Source of the DNA: Streptomyces indicus
GTDB lineage: Bacteria; Actinomycetota; Actinomycetes; Streptomycetales; Streptomycetaceae
Direction of reading: 5' to 3'
Assembly (NCBI RefSeq): GCF_900100315.1
Contig: NZ_FNFF01000008.1
Span: 186,001 to 250,000 of the forward strand
Length of the DNA stretch: 64,000 nt
Part shown: in pieces, positions 25,659 to 34,761 of the stretch
How the letters are laid out: every line of letters starts with the position of its first letter
Numbering within the stretch: position 1 is the first letter of the stretch
The notes under the pieces: model-generated
Told to the model about the DNA's origin: nothing
What the model saw: the letters and a program-made list of their open reading frames with translations, nothing else
Database searches by the model: none
Translations under genes and position numbers: made by a program

Positions 25659-27365
25659 ATGGCTCGACACCTCATCACCAGCGCCCTTCCGTATATCAAC
25701 GGGATCAAGCACCTGGGCAACATGGTGGGGTCCATGCTCCCGGCGGACGTCTACGCCCGGTACCTCCGCCAGCGCGGCCACGAGGTCCTCTACATCTGCG
25801 CGACCGACGAGCACGGCACCCCCGCCGAGCTCGCCGCCAAGGAGCGGGGCCTGCCCGTCTCCGAGTTCTGCGCGCAGGCGCACGACGCCCAGAAGGCGGT
25901 CTACGACGGCTTCCAGCTGGCCTTCGACTACTTCGGCCGCAGCTCCAGCGCGCAGAACGCCGAGCTGACCCAGCACTTCGCGCGCAAGCTCCACGAGAAC
26001 GGGTTCATCGAGGAGCGCGCGATCCGCCAGGTGTACTCGCCGGCCGACGGCCGCTTCCTGCCGGACCGCTACGTGGAGGGCACCTGCCCGCACTGCGGTT
26101 ACGACAAGGCCCGCGGCGACCAGTGCGAGAACTGCACGCGTGTCCTGGACCCGACCGACCTGATCAACCCGCGCAGCGCCATCTCGGGCTCCACGGACCT
26201 GGAGGTCCGCGAGACCAAGCACCTCTTCCTCCTCCAGTCGAAGCTGCAGGGCGAGGTCGAGCGCTGGGTGGCCGCGCACGAGGAGGAGTGGCCGCAGCTC
26301 GCCTCCTCCATCGCCCGCAAGTGGCTGACCGAGGGCCTGCACGACCGCGCCATCACCCGCGACCTCGACTGGGGCGTCCCGGTCCCGGCCGACACCTGGC
26401 CGGACCTGGCCGCCGAGGGCAAGGTCTTCTACGTCTGGTTCGACGCCCCGATCGAGTACATCGGCGCGACGAAGGAGTGGGCGGACGCGACCGGCGGGGA
26501 CTGGAAGTCCTGGTGGTACGAGGCCGACGACGTGCATTACACGCAGTTCATGGGCAAGGACAACGTCCCGTTCCACGCCGTGATGTTCCCTGCAACACAG
26601 CTGGGCGTGCGCGAGCCGTGGACCATGGTGGACCAGCTCAAGGGCTTCAACTGGCTGAACTACTACGGCGGAAAGTTCTCCACCTCGCAGAAGCGCGGCG
26701 TCTTCACCGACCAGGCCCTGGAAATCCTCCCGGCCGACTACTGGCGCTACTTCATGATGGCCAACGCGCCGGAGTCGGACGACTCCTCCTTCACCTGGGA
26801 GCACTTCACCGCCACGGTGAACAAGGACCTGGCCGACACCCTCGGCAACTTCGTCAACCGCGTCCTGTCCTTCTCGAAGAAGCGCTTCGGCGAGGAGGTG
26901 CCCGCGGGCGCCGAGGCCGGTGAGGCCGAGGCGAAGCTGGGCGAGGAGATCGCCCGCCTGCTCGCGGAGTACGAGGAGCAGATGGAGGCCCTCCAGTTCC
27001 GCAAGGCCGCGGCCGCGCTGCGCGCGCTGTGGTCGGCGGGCAACTCCTACCTGGAGGAGAAGGCCCCCTGGCTGGAGATCAAGACCGACCCCGAGGGCGC
27101 GGCCCTCACCCTGCGCACGGCGATGAACCTGATCCACCTCTACTCGGTGGTCTCGGAGCCCTTCATCCCGGCGTCGTCGGCGGCGATGCGCGCGGCGTTC
27201 GCCCTGCCGGACGACACGGCTACGTGGGTCTCGGCCGACGAGGCCAAGGCGCTGAACTCGGTCCCCGCGGGCACCCCGTTCACGGTCCCGCCGGTCCTCT
27301 TCGCGAAGATCCAGGACGAGGACCTGGCAGCGTACAAGGAGCGCTTCGGCGGCGAGCCGGCGTAA
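25659..27365 (+). CDS. metG: Methionyl-tRNA synthetase
   Basis: 568 residues. Charges tRNA-Met with methionine in the cytoplasm. Class I signature: HIGH-equivalent HLGN in PYINGIKHLGNMVGSMLP, and KMSKS-equivalent KFSTSQ at residue 339, the usual variant in this lineage. Zinc-type cysteines occur in CPHCGYDKARGDQCENC. The C-terminal anticodon-binding helices are intact; there is no extra C-terminal tRNA-binding module. The ATG at 25659 gives the known MARHLITSALPYING start. A -10-like TACGAT sits at 25572, just after the upstream terminator. Confidence 0.97.
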   Translation: MARHLITSALPYINGIKHLGNMVGSMLPADVYARYLRQRGHEVLYICATDEHGTPAELAAKERGLPVSEFCAQAHDAQKAVYDGFQLAFDYFGRSSSAQNAELTQHFARKLHENGFIEERAIRQVYSPADGRFLPDRYVEGTCPHCGYDKARGDQCENCTRVLDPTDLINPRSAISGSTDLEVRETKHLFLLQSKLQGEVERWVAAHEEEWPQLASSIARKWLTEGLHDRAITRDLDWGVPVPADTWPDLAAEGKVFYVWFDAPIEYIGATKEWADATGGDWKSWWYEADDVHYTQFMGKDNVPFHAVMFPATQLGVREPWTMVDQLKGFNWLNYYGGKFSTSQKRGVFTDQALEILPADYWRYFMMANAPESDDSSFTWEHFTATVNKDLADTLGNFVNRVLSFSKKRFGEEVPAGAEAGEAEAKLGEEIARLLAEYEEQMEALQFRKAAAALRALWSAGNSYLEEKAPWLEIKTDPEGAALTLRTAMNLIHLYSVVSEPFIPASSAAMRAAFALPDDTATWVSADEAKALNSVPAGTPFTVPPVLFAKIQDEDLAAYKERFGGEPA

Positions 27366-27388
27366 CACCGCCCGCCCACCGGCACATC

Positions 27389-27423
27389 GAAGGGCCCCGG
27401 AGCAGCACGCTCCGGGGCCCTTC
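27389..27423. terminator. Bidirectional terminator after metG
   Basis: A 15-bp perfect stem (GAAGGGCCCCGGAGC) with loop AGCAC lies between the convergent metG and VWA-like genes. Confidence 0.9.
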
Positions 27424-27468
27424 GCCGTACGCGGGCAGCTCCTGTCCTGGGTCAGCTCCCGTCCTCGG

Positions 27469-28107
27469 TCAGACGTCGGCCGTCTCCGCGGCGGCCTCCG
27501 GCGGTTCGACCAGGGCGAGCGGCAGGCCGCGCAGCCAGTGGCTCACCGCCCGGCGGATGCCACGCGTCCGGCGCAGCCGGGCCCAGGCGGAGGACCAGAC
27601 GCCACCGCGGATCACCACCACGTCCGCCGGCTCACCGGGCTGCCGGTCCAGGCCGTCGAGGAAGCCGAGGTGGCCCTGGTCGTCGGTGAGGAACACGAAC
27701 AGGACGGGACGCCCGGCGGTCTCGCGCAGCACCTCCAGGGCAGCCTGCTCGTCCCGCGGGCCCCCGGTGAGCACCACGAGGGCCACGGTGGGACGGTCGT
27801 CCGAAGCGGCGCAGACCTCCGCCACCGCGCGCAGCACCGGAGCGAGCTGCCTGCGGTCCTGGAACAGCCCTTCGTGCCGCCCCTGCGCACCCCCGTCGGG
27901 GGCCGGCCACCGGTCCGCCCACTGCTCCGGGGTCTCCCCGCGCGGGGGCGGGATCCTGACCGGCTCCGCGTCGAACAGCCAGACGGGAGTGGCCCGTTGA
28001 CCCAGTTCCTGCTCGGAGAACTCCAGCGCGAAGAGGCCCGCCTCCCGTACCGAGGCCGACGCAGAGTGCGCCCGGCTGAACGCCGCGAGCGCGAGGACCA
28101 CGTTCAT
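27469..28107 (-). CDS. Degenerate VWA-like (TerF-type) protein
   Basis: 212 residues. The second half runs TVALVVLTGGPRDEQAALEV, then FVFLTDDQGHLGFLDGLD, and can be aligned by eye with the C-terminal half of the TerF-like VWA domain encoded at 24147. The first half has no DxSxS MIDAS motif. It is probably a metal-independent VWA fold. The N-terminus MNVVLALAAFSRAHSAS lacks a basic region for a signal peptide. It is divergent from the membrane-anchored protein at 28358. Family assignment is tentative. Confidence 0.65.
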   Translation of the reverse strand: MNVVLALAAFSRAHSASASVREAGLFALEFSEQELGQRATPVWLFDAEPVRIPPPRGETPEQWADRWPAPDGGAQGRHEGLFQDRRQLAPVLRAVAEVCAASDDRPTVALVVLTGGPRDEQAALEVLRETAGRPVLFVFLTDDQGHLGFLDGLDRQPGEPADVVVIRGGVWSSAWARLRRTRGIRRAVSHWLRGLPLALVEPPEAAAETADV

Positions 28108-28273
28108 CCATCCACCCCCGGCCGGATGCTACTGCGTTCCGCTCCGGCACCCGGCCGGATCCGCCCCAACTTCAGCCGCACGGTGGGCATTTCGGCGCCT
28201 CAGCGGTCTGCGCCTTGCCCGGCCGCTCGGATCCGTCGCGGACGCGCTGCTAGAGTGCGGCGTTTCCATACTC

Positions 28274-28303
28274 GGCATGTGCACTACACATGCGGCACAT
28301 GCC
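28274..28303. repeat. Inverted repeat in leader of the 28358 gene
   Basis: GGCATGTGC and GCACATGCC, perfect 9-bp arms, flank 12 bases. They lie between a -10-like TAGAGT (28252) and the TTG start at 28358, so this is either an operator or a leader hairpin. Confidence 0.45.
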
Positions 28304-28357
28304 GCAAGATTCCTGAACATTGCGGCAGTTATCGCACGACAGGCCCAAGGGGGGACC

Positions 28358-28849
28358 TTGAGCGCGCAGTTGTACCCGGCTGCCAAGGACCTGGCGAAGG
28401 TTCTCTGGCAGCACCACACGCTCTACCGCGAACGCGACGGCGGGATGGTCATCCGCGGTGAGCACGTACAGCGGTGGATCAGCCTCGGCGTCGCGGGCAC
28501 CCGGGGGGATGTCCGTATCCGCGCGGGGCTCATTCTCGACGGCGGGACCACGGCGCCCGCGCGTACGGAGACGGTGGTTCCGCTGGCCGCCGGCACGGCC
28601 GAACTGGCCGCGGCCTGCCGCCGGTTGCTGGCCGACCTGACCTCGGCCGCCGAGCCCCCGACCGTCTACGAACCGGTGCGCGGGTCGTCGCGCCGGCCAC
28701 GCGCACCCAAGCCGCCCAAGGCACCGAAGGGTTCGCGCCCCGGGCGCTCGCGCGGGCGCAAGGCCGTGACCTGGGTGGTGGCGGTGGCGGCGGCCAGTGT
28801 GGTCACGCTCTACGCGCTGGCTTCGTACTCGGCCGCGATCGGCGGCTAG
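28358..28849 (+). CDS. Hypothetical protein with C-terminal membrane helix
   Basis: 163 residues from a TTG start with AAGGGGGG immediately upstream; an ATG at 28277 in the same frame has no such site. The first 100 residues form a compact soluble domain (LSAQLYPAAKDLAKVLWQHH ... VQRWISLGVAGTRGDVRIRA). A Pro/Lys/Arg-rich linker and one membrane helix (about 138-158) follow, leaving the domain in the cytoplasm. I do not recognise the family. The stop codon lies in the first copy of a 14-bp tandem repeat. Confidence 0.7.
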   Translation: MSAQLYPAAKDLAKVLWQHHTLYRERDGGMVIRGEHVQRWISLGVAGTRGDVRIRAGLILDGGTTAPARTETVVPLAAGTAELAAACRRLLADLTSAAEPPTVYEPVRGSSRRPRAPKPPKAPKGSRPGRSRGRKAVTWVVAVAAASVVTLYALASYSAAIGG

Positions 28850-28888
28850 CGATCAGCGGGTAGCGATCAGCGGGTAGCGATCAGCGGG
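28847..28888. repeat. Three perfect 14-bp tandem repeats starting at a stop codon
   Basis: TAGCGATCAGCGGG occurs three times head to tail, with a partial fourth copy; the first TAG is the stop of the preceding gene. Every copy begins with TAG in the same relative position, though not in the same frame. Confidence 0.9.
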
Positions 28889-28940
28889 TAGCGAGCGGCC
28901 TCGGCGAGCGGCGACCGGCTACCGGCTACCGGCGCGCGAA

Positions 28941-28969
28941 GGGCCCGGAACCACCACGGTTCCGGGCCC
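28941..28969. terminator. Bidirectional terminator before aspS end
   Basis: A 12-bp perfect stem (GGGCCCGGAACC) with loop ACCAC lies between the convergent 28358 gene and aspS. Confidence 0.85.
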
Positions 28970-29003
28970 CTTGCGTATGCCTGCGCCTGCGCGCACGTAC
29001 GCC

Positions 29004-30785
29004 TTACTCGGCCGGCTTCTCCTTCTTCTCCACCGGCTTGCGCAGCGAGATGTTCAGCTCGCGCAGACGGGACTCGTCGAGCTCCGTCGGGGCGCCCATC
29101 ATCAGGTCCTGCGCGTTCTGGTTCAGCGGGAACGCGATGGTCTCGCGGATGTTGGGCTCGTCCGCGAGGAGCATGACCATGCGGTCCACGCCCGGGGCGA
29201 TGCCGCCGTGCGGCGGGGCGCCGAAGCGGAAGGCGCGCAGCATGCCCGCGAACTCGTGCTCGACGGTGTCCCGGTCGTAGCCCGCGATCTCGAAGGCCTT
29301 GAGCATGATGTCGGGCTCGTGGTTACGGATGGCGCCCGAGGACAGCTCGATGCCGTTGCAGACGATGTCGTACTGCCAGGCCAGGATGTCCAGCGGGTCC
29401 TTCTCCTCCAGGTCCTTCATGCCGCCCTGGGGCATCGAGAAGGGGTTGTGCGAGAAGTCGATCTTGCCGGTCTCCTCGTCCTTCTCGTACATCGGGAAGT
29501 CCACGATCCAGCAGAACCGGAAGACGTTCTCCTCGAAGTGGCCGGCGCGCTTGGCGGCCTCGACGCGGACCGCGCCCATGATCTTCGAGACCTCGTCGAA
29601 CTCGCCCGCGCCGAAGAACACCGCGTGACCGGCGGTCAGGCCCAGGCGCTCGGTGAGGACCTTGTTGTTCTCCTCGGTGAGGAACTTGGCGATCGGGCCC
29701 TGGAAGGAGCCGTCCTCGCCGACGCGGATCCAGGCGAGGCCCTTCGCGCCCTGCTCCACGGCGTAGTCGCCGAGGGAGTCGAAGAACTTGCGGGTCTGGC
29801 CCGCGGTGTCCGGGACGGGCAGCGCACGGACGTGCTTGCCGGCGAAGGCCTTGAACTCCGAGTCGGCGAACACGTCGGAGATGTCGACCAGTTCGAGCTT
29901 GGCGCGCAGGTCCGGCTTGTCGTTGCCGTACTTCAGCATCGACTCGCGGAACGGGATCCGCGGGAAGGGGGAGGTGACCTCGCGACCGCCGCCGAACTCG
30001 GTGAAGATCTCCGTCATCAGCTTCTCGATCGGCTGGAAGACGTCCTCCTGCTCGACGAAGCTCATCTCGACGTCGAGCTGGTAGAACTCGCCCGGCGAGC
30101 GGTCGGCGCGGGCGTCCTCGTCGCGGAAGCAGGGCGCGATCTGGAAGTAGCGGTCGAAGCCCGAGATCATCAGCAGCTGCTTGAACTGCTGCGGGGCCTG
30201 CGGCAGCGCGTAGAACTTGCCGGGATTCAGACGGGACGGGACGACGAAGTCACGCGCGCCCTCGGGGGAGGTGGCGGTGAGGATCGGCGTCGCCATCTCG
30301 TTGAAGCCGAGCGCGACCATCTTGGCGCGGATCGCGGCGATGACCTGGGTGCGCAGCATGATGTTGCGGTGCATGCGCTCACGGCGCAGGTCCAGGAAGC
30401 GGTACTCCAGGCGGCGCTCCTCGCCCACGCCGTCGTCCGCGTTGACCTGGAACGGCAGCTGCTGCGAGGCGCCGAGCACCTCGACCTCGGCGACCTCGAC
30501 CTCGACCTCGCCGGTGGGCAGCTCCGGGTTCACGTTCTCGGCGCCGCGGGAGACGACCTTGCCGTCGATCCGTACGACCGATTCCTTGGTCTGCTTGTCG
30601 AGGGCCTCGTACGCGGCGGTGCCGGGGCGGGCGACGAGCTGGGTGATGCCGTAGTGGTCGCGCAGATCGATGAAGAGGATGCCGCCGAGGTCACGCCGAT
30701 TGTGCAGCCAGCCGCTGAGCCGGACGTCCTGGCCGACGTCGCTGGAACGGAGCTGGCCGCAGGAATGGGACCGGTACCGGTGCAT
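29004..30785 (-). CDS. aspS: Aspartyl-tRNA synthetase
   Basis: 593 residues, the bacterial (long) type with an N-terminal OB-fold anticodon domain (VRLSGWLHNRRDLGGILFID), a class II catalytic core and a GAD insertion domain (about 300-420). Motif 2 is FRDEDARADRSPGEFYQLD and motif 3 is GIAPGVDRMVML. ATG 30785 (MHRYRSHSCGQL) matches the usual Streptomyces start; an ATG three codons upstream is possible. It is divergent from the SpoIIE phosphatase with about 260 bp between. Whether it also charges tRNA-Asn cannot be decided from this window. Confidence 0.96.
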   Translation of the reverse strand: MHRYRSHSCGQLRSSDVGQDVRLSGWLHNRRDLGGILFIDLRDHYGITQLVARPGTAAYEALDKQTKESVVRIDGKVVSRGAENVNPELPTGEVEVEVAEVEVLGASQQLPFQVNADDGVGEERRLEYRFLDLRRERMHRNIMLRTQVIAAIRAKMVALGFNEMATPILTATSPEGARDFVVPSRLNPGKFYALPQAPQQFKQLLMISGFDRYFQIAPCFRDEDARADRSPGEFYQLDVEMSFVEQEDVFQPIEKLMTEIFTEFGGGREVTSPFPRIPFRESMLKYGNDKPDLRAKLELVDISDVFADSEFKAFAGKHVRALPVPDTAGQTRKFFDSLGDYAVEQGAKGLAWIRVGEDGSFQGPIAKFLTEENNKVLTERLGLTAGHAVFFGAGEFDEVSKIMGAVRVEAAKRAGHFEENVFRFCWIVDFPMYEKDEETGKIDFSHNPFSMPQGGMKDLEEKDPLDILAWQYDIVCNGIELSSGAIRNHEPDIMLKAFEIAGYDRDTVEHEFAGMLRAFRFGAPPHGGIAPGVDRMVMLLADEPNIRETIAFPLNQNAQDLMMGAPTELDESRLRELNISLRKPVEKKEKPAE

Positions 30786-31046
30786 GTTCTTCATCCAGTT
30801 CTTCGCGGGCACGGTGTCTCGTGGGCCGTGCCGCGGGGATTTGTTCGCGTCGTTCGTCGCGAGACAGGCGGGAATCAACGTGCTCAAGGTTACCCGTCAC
30901 CGCCCGGCGGCCCGTCCGGGTTTCCCGGGGGCCTGGCACCCCGCGCCCGGGGACCGCAGCCGCCCCGCGGAGCCCGTACGCTCACCGCACCCCGGCCAGG
31001 CCCCCGCGACGTGCGGCTTTCCCCTACTCCTACGTAACCTGGGGCA

Positions 31047-33224
31047 ATGCGAACGGACCCCGACGGCGAGCGGGCCGCCTGCCTGCCTCCCGTCGGGGAG
31101 GTGCTCGAAGCGGTCGCCACAGGGCTCTGGCGGTGGGACAACGCCACGGGCGTCGTGACCCTCGACGCCGAGGCCGCGCGCCTGCTCGGGCTCGGCACCC
31201 CCGAGGCCCCGATCGAGGGCCAGGTCGCCCTGACGGAGGCCGGGATCCGCTCCCGTTTCCACCCGGTGGACTGGAACGAGATCAACGGGATCGTGCAGCT
31301 CGCCGTCCTCGAAGGCACCCTCGCCGAGGCCAGGCTGCGCATCATGGACGAGCGCGGCCATGTCATCCGTACCGTGCGCACCCGTACGAAGCCGCTGGTC
31401 AAGGGCGACCAGTTCGAGCTGATCGGCACGCTCCAGGAGGTCGGCGAACCGCCGCCGGGCGCCTCCGCCCGTACCCCCGTCACCGGCGACTGGCGCCGCT
31501 CGCGCGAGGCCTTCCTGCTTGACGCGGGACGCGCGCTCGCCGAGGCCCGCTCCACCTCCGAGGTGCTCCGGGTGGCCGCGGGCCTGTCCATGCCGGGCTT
31601 CGAGCCGAACGGGCTGGCCGTCTTCGGCGTCGAGGGCGACCACCTCAAGGTCATCGGCCACCACGGCCACACCCGGGACGACGAGAAGCCCTTCCGCAAC
31701 TTCAAGCTGGACGCGGACTACCCGGCGGCCGACGTGGTGCGCACGGGCCGCGCGATCTACCTGTCCAGCCCGGAGGAGTACGCCGCCCGCTACCCGGCGG
31801 CCTGGCCCTTCGTCCGCGGCTTCGGCCGCCAGTCCTGGGCCTTCCTGCCGCTGACCGTGCAGGGCCGCACGATGGGCGCGTGGATGGCGGGGTTCGCGCA
31901 CCCCGTCTCCTTCACCCCGGACGAGCGCTCGGTCCTGACGACCGTGGCCCGGATGCTCGCGCAGGCCCTGTCGCGCGCGGGCGCTGCCGAGAGCGAGCGG
32001 GAGCTCACCGAGGGCCTCCAGCGCTCGATGCTGCCGACCCTCGGGCCCGAAATACCGGGTCTGTCCATCGCGGCCCGCTATGTGCCCACCGGCGGCGGGC
32101 TCCAGGTCGGCGGCGACTGGTACGACATGATCCCGCTGCCCAGCGGCCGGATCGCGATCGTCATCGGCGACGTCCAGGGCCACGACGTACGGGCCGCCGG
32201 CCTCATGGGCCAGCTGCGCATCGCGCTGCGGGCGTACGCCTCCGAGGGCCACCGCCCCGACGCGGTCCTCTCCCGCGCCTCCCGCTTCCTCAACGGGATC
32301 ACCGACTCCATCACGTACGGCTCCACCGGCGGCCCCGACGCCGGCGGCACCGCCGACCCGCGCTTCGCCACCTGCCTGTACGTGGAGGCCGACCCGGTCA
32401 CCGGCCGGCTGGAGATCGCCCGCGCGGGTCACCCGGACCCGGTGGTGCGCACCAGCGACGGCACCGCGCTGATCCGCCAGACCGCGGGCGGCCTGCCGCT
32501 CGGCATCGACCCCGACGCGGACTACCCCACCACCTCGATCACGCTCGAACCCGGCGAGCTGATGATGCTCTGCACCGACGGCCTGATCGAGACCGGCGGC
32601 CACGATCTGTACACGGGCTTCACGCGCCTGAAGCCCATCCTCGAGGAGCACCTCGACGCGGACATCGAGGAGCTCGCGGACGCGCTGGTCCAGGGCGTGC
32701 ACGGCCCGTCCTCGCACCACTCGACGGGCCATCTCGCCGACCGCCGCGAGGACGACATCGCCGTCGTGCTGCTCTGCCGCCCGGGCCCCGGCTGCGGCTG
32801 CGACACGGGCGAGCCGGCGCATCCGGCCGTCCGCCGCATCCAGCTGTCGGTAGCGCAGGCCGAGCCCGAGCGCATCGCGGAGTGCCGCCAGCAGCTGCGC
32901 GCCCTGCTGCACGACTGGGCGGACCCGGAGCAGGTCGACTCGGCGGTGCTCCTGGTCTCGGAGATGGTCACCAACGTCCTGGTCCACACCGACGGCGACG
33001 CCCTGCTCACCGCGGAGGCCCGCGGCGAGATCGGCGAACGCCGCCTGCGCGTGGACGTCTCGGACGCCTCCGACGACCTCCCCCACAAACGCCGCCCCGG
33101 CGAACTCGCCTCATCGGGCCGCGGCCTGGTCCTGATGGAACTCCTCGCCGACGCCTGGGGCGTGGACCCCCAGGGCCAGGGCAAGTCGATCTGGTTCGAG
33201 CTGTACGAGACGGTGAAGCTCTGA
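31047..33224 (+). CDS. SpoIIE-family PP2C phosphatase with PAS, GAF and anti-sigma ATPase domains
   Basis: 725 residues. A PAS-like domain (about 13-125), a GAF domain (about 165-310), a PP2C phosphatase (about 345-565, with GGDWYDMI and IGDVQGHD as metal-binding motifs) and a C-terminal HATPase_c_2 domain (about 590-722, VLLVSEMVTNVLVHT and SSGRGLVLMELLAD). This composition is typical of Streptomyces RsbU/RsbW-type multi-sensor proteins that act on anti-anti-sigma factors. A short Cys cluster (CRPGPGCGC) links the last two domains. TAACCT lies 6 bases before the ATG, suggesting a leaderless mRNA. Confidence 0.92.
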   Translation: MRTDPDGERAACLPPVGEVLEAVATGLWRWDNATGVVTLDAEAARLLGLGTPEAPIEGQVALTEAGIRSRFHPVDWNEINGIVQLAVLEGTLAEARLRIMDERGHVIRTVRTRTKPLVKGDQFELIGTLQEVGEPPPGASARTPVTGDWRRSREAFLLDAGRALAEARSTSEVLRVAAGLSMPGFEPNGLAVFGVEGDHLKVIGHHGHTRDDEKPFRNFKLDADYPAADVVRTGRAIYLSSPEEYAARYPAAWPFVRGFGRQSWAFLPLTVQGRTMGAWMAGFAHPVSFTPDERSVLTTVARMLAQALSRAGAAESERELTEGLQRSMLPTLGPEIPGLSIAARYVPTGGGLQVGGDWYDMIPLPSGRIAIVIGDVQGHDVRAAGLMGQLRIALRAYASEGHRPDAVLSRASRFLNGITDSITYGSTGGPDAGGTADPRFATCLYVEADPVTGRLEIARAGHPDPVVRTSDGTALIRQTAGGLPLGIDPDADYPTTSITLEPGELMMLCTDGLIETGGHDLYTGFTRLKPILEEHLDADIEELADALVQGVHGPSSHHSTGHLADRREDDIAVVLLCRPGPGCGCDTGEPAHPAVRRIQLSVAQAEPERIAECRQQLRALLHDWADPEQVDSAVLLVSEMVTNVLVHTDGDALLTAEARGEIGERRLRVDVSDASDDLPHKRRPGELASSGRGLVLMELLADAWGVDPQGQGKSIWFELYETVKL

Positions 33225-33225
33225 G

Positions 33226-33560
33226 ATGGGCCTCGACCAGCAGGCTCAGGATGCCGAGGACCGGTCAGGGACCAACATCTGCGGTTTCCTCCACTGGGCC
33301 GTGGACGCCGAGCACGCGGCGCGTCTCTTCACCGCCAAGGGCTGGAGCGTACGGGCGTCCAGCTGGACCGAGTACGAGGCCGAGTGCGCCTCCGCACGGC
33401 TCGAAGTGCTGCCGGTCTCGCCCGTCACTTACAACGGTTTCGCGACCCCGCACGACTCGACACGTTCCTGACGGCGCTCGCCGGCCTGGGCTCACCGTGG
33501 ACGGCCGAATACGAGAGCCCGGACGGTGCGGAGCAGGTCTTCCGGTCCGACGACCGCTGA
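33226..33560 (+). pseudogene. Small conserved-type gene apparently broken by a 1-base deletion
   Basis: The ATG lies 1 base after the phosphatase stop. As written the frame ends at 33471 after 81 codons (TYNGFATPHDSTRS). Restoring one G at about 33444 joins it to a second frame that reads ADPARLDTFLTALAGLGSPW and ends at TGA 33558-33560, giving a sensible protein of about 111 residues with a soluble C-terminus (TAEYESPDGAEQVFRSDDR). The composition of the second part is protein-like, so a real frameshift or a sequencing error is likely. Function unknown; it was probably co-transcribed with the phosphatase gene. Confidence 0.65.
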
Positions 33561-33597
33561 CGCACGCCCCGTACGCAGGCCGGGCGGCGGGCGATCC

Positions 33598-34659
33598 TTA
33601 CCCGGCCTCCGGTGCCTCCGTACCCTTGCCCCGCCCGTACTGCACCCGCAGCTCCGAATAGATGCCGAATGCCGCCGCCGTCAGCGGGACCGCGAGGAGC
33701 ATGCCGAGGATGCCCGCGACCGAGGCGCCCGCGGTGATCGCGATCATCACGATCGCCGGGTGCATCTGGACCGTGCGGCTCTGGATCATCGGTTGCAGGA
33801 CGTGGCCCTCCAGGACCTGCACCGCCAGTACCACCCCGAGCGCCCAGAGCCCGATGATCCAGCCGCGGTCGGCGATCGCGACGAGCACGGCGACGGCGCC
33901 GGAGATGAAGGCGCCGAGATACGGGATGTACGCGCCCACGAACACCAGCGCCCCGAGCCCGACGGCCCCCGGCACCTGGAGGATCAGCAGGCCGACCGTG
34001 ATGCAGAGCGCGTCGATGAGGGCGATCAGCGTCGTCCCGCGCATGAAGCCCTCGATGGCCTCGAAGGCCCGGCGCGCCATCGCCTCGACGGCCTCGCCGC
34101 GGCCCCGGGGCGCGAGGGAGTGCATCGCGGCCACGGCGCGGTCGGAGTCGCGCAGGAAGAAGAAGACGAGGAGCAGCGCGAGCACCGCCATCGCGATCAT
34201 CCCGCCGACGACGCTGACCCCGCTGATCACACCGGAGGCCGCGGTGCTGCCGAACTTCGAGAGCAGATCCTTGGAGTTGGCGGCGAGATCGTCGAGCGAG
34301 GTGCCGGCCGCCCCGAGGTGCTCGGTGAGCGACTTGGCCGCCTGCCGAAGCGAGGCGATGATCTGGTCGCCGGTCTCGATCAGCGCGCTCACGACGATGT
34401 ACGTGGCACCGCCGACCACCAGCACGACGGCCGCGCAGGTCAGCCCGGCCGCGAGGGACTTCTGCACCTTCATCCTCAGCAGGCGCCGGTACATCGGGCC
34501 GAGCAGCGCGGTGCCGAGCAGCGCGAGCAGCACGGGCGTGACCGCGGTCTTGAGGTAGACGCACAGCCAGATGCCCACGGCGGCCAGCGCGGCGAGCAGC
34601 AGCGCGAGCACACACCAGGCACCGAGCTTGCGGGCGGGTTCGGGCAGCAGGGTCAGCAC
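33598..34659 (-). CDS. AI-2E family transporter-like membrane protein
   Basis: 353 residues with 7-8 membrane helices and the family pattern: two N-terminal helices, a long amphipathic cytoplasmic segment (about 100-145), and a C-terminal bundle with GALVFVGAYIPYLGAFISG and LEGHVLQPMIQSRTVQMHP. Members are annotated as AI-2 exporters or Na+/H+ antiporters, with few tested. It is convergent with the broken gene at 33226. The start at 34659 gives a normal first helix; other starts further upstream would enter the terminator hairpin. Confidence 0.88.
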   Translation of the reverse strand: MLTLLPEPARKLGAWCVLALLLAALAAVGIWLCVYLKTAVTPVLLALLGTALLGPMYRRLLRMKVQKSLAAGLTCAAVVLVVGGATYIVVSALIETGDQIIASLRQAAKSLTEHLGAAGTSLDDLAANSKDLLSKFGSTAASGVISGVSVVGGMIAMAVLALLLVFFFLRDSDRAVAAMHSLAPRGRGEAVEAMARRAFEAIEGFMRGTTLIALIDALCITVGLLILQVPGAVGLGALVFVGAYIPYLGAFISGAVAVLVAIADRGWIIGLWALGVVLAVQVLEGHVLQPMIQSRTVQMHPAIVMIAITAGASVAGILGMLLAVPLTAAAFGIYSELRVQYGRGKGTEAPEAG

Positions 34660-34707
34660 GGTCCCAGACGACCACCGGGGCCCGCCGCGCGCACGGCGGG
34701 CGGGACC

Positions 34708-34750
34708 GCATGAGTGACGGCCCGTCAGACCGACGGGCCGTCACTCATGC
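34708..34750 (-). terminator. Terminator of the pirin gene
   Basis: A 19-bp perfect stem (GCATGAGTGACGGCCCGTC) with a 5-base loop starts 12 bases past the pirin stop. Confidence 0.9.
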
Positions 34751-34761
34751 ACCGAGCAGCC

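Noticed and set aside
26673..26690. MetRS KMSKS loop lost (KFSTSQ)
   Set aside because: This variant is usual in actinobacterial MetG; the rest of the enzyme is intact.
33430..33470. Programmed ribosomal frameshift
   Set aside because: No slippery heptamer or obvious downstream structure; a simple lost base explains the data better.
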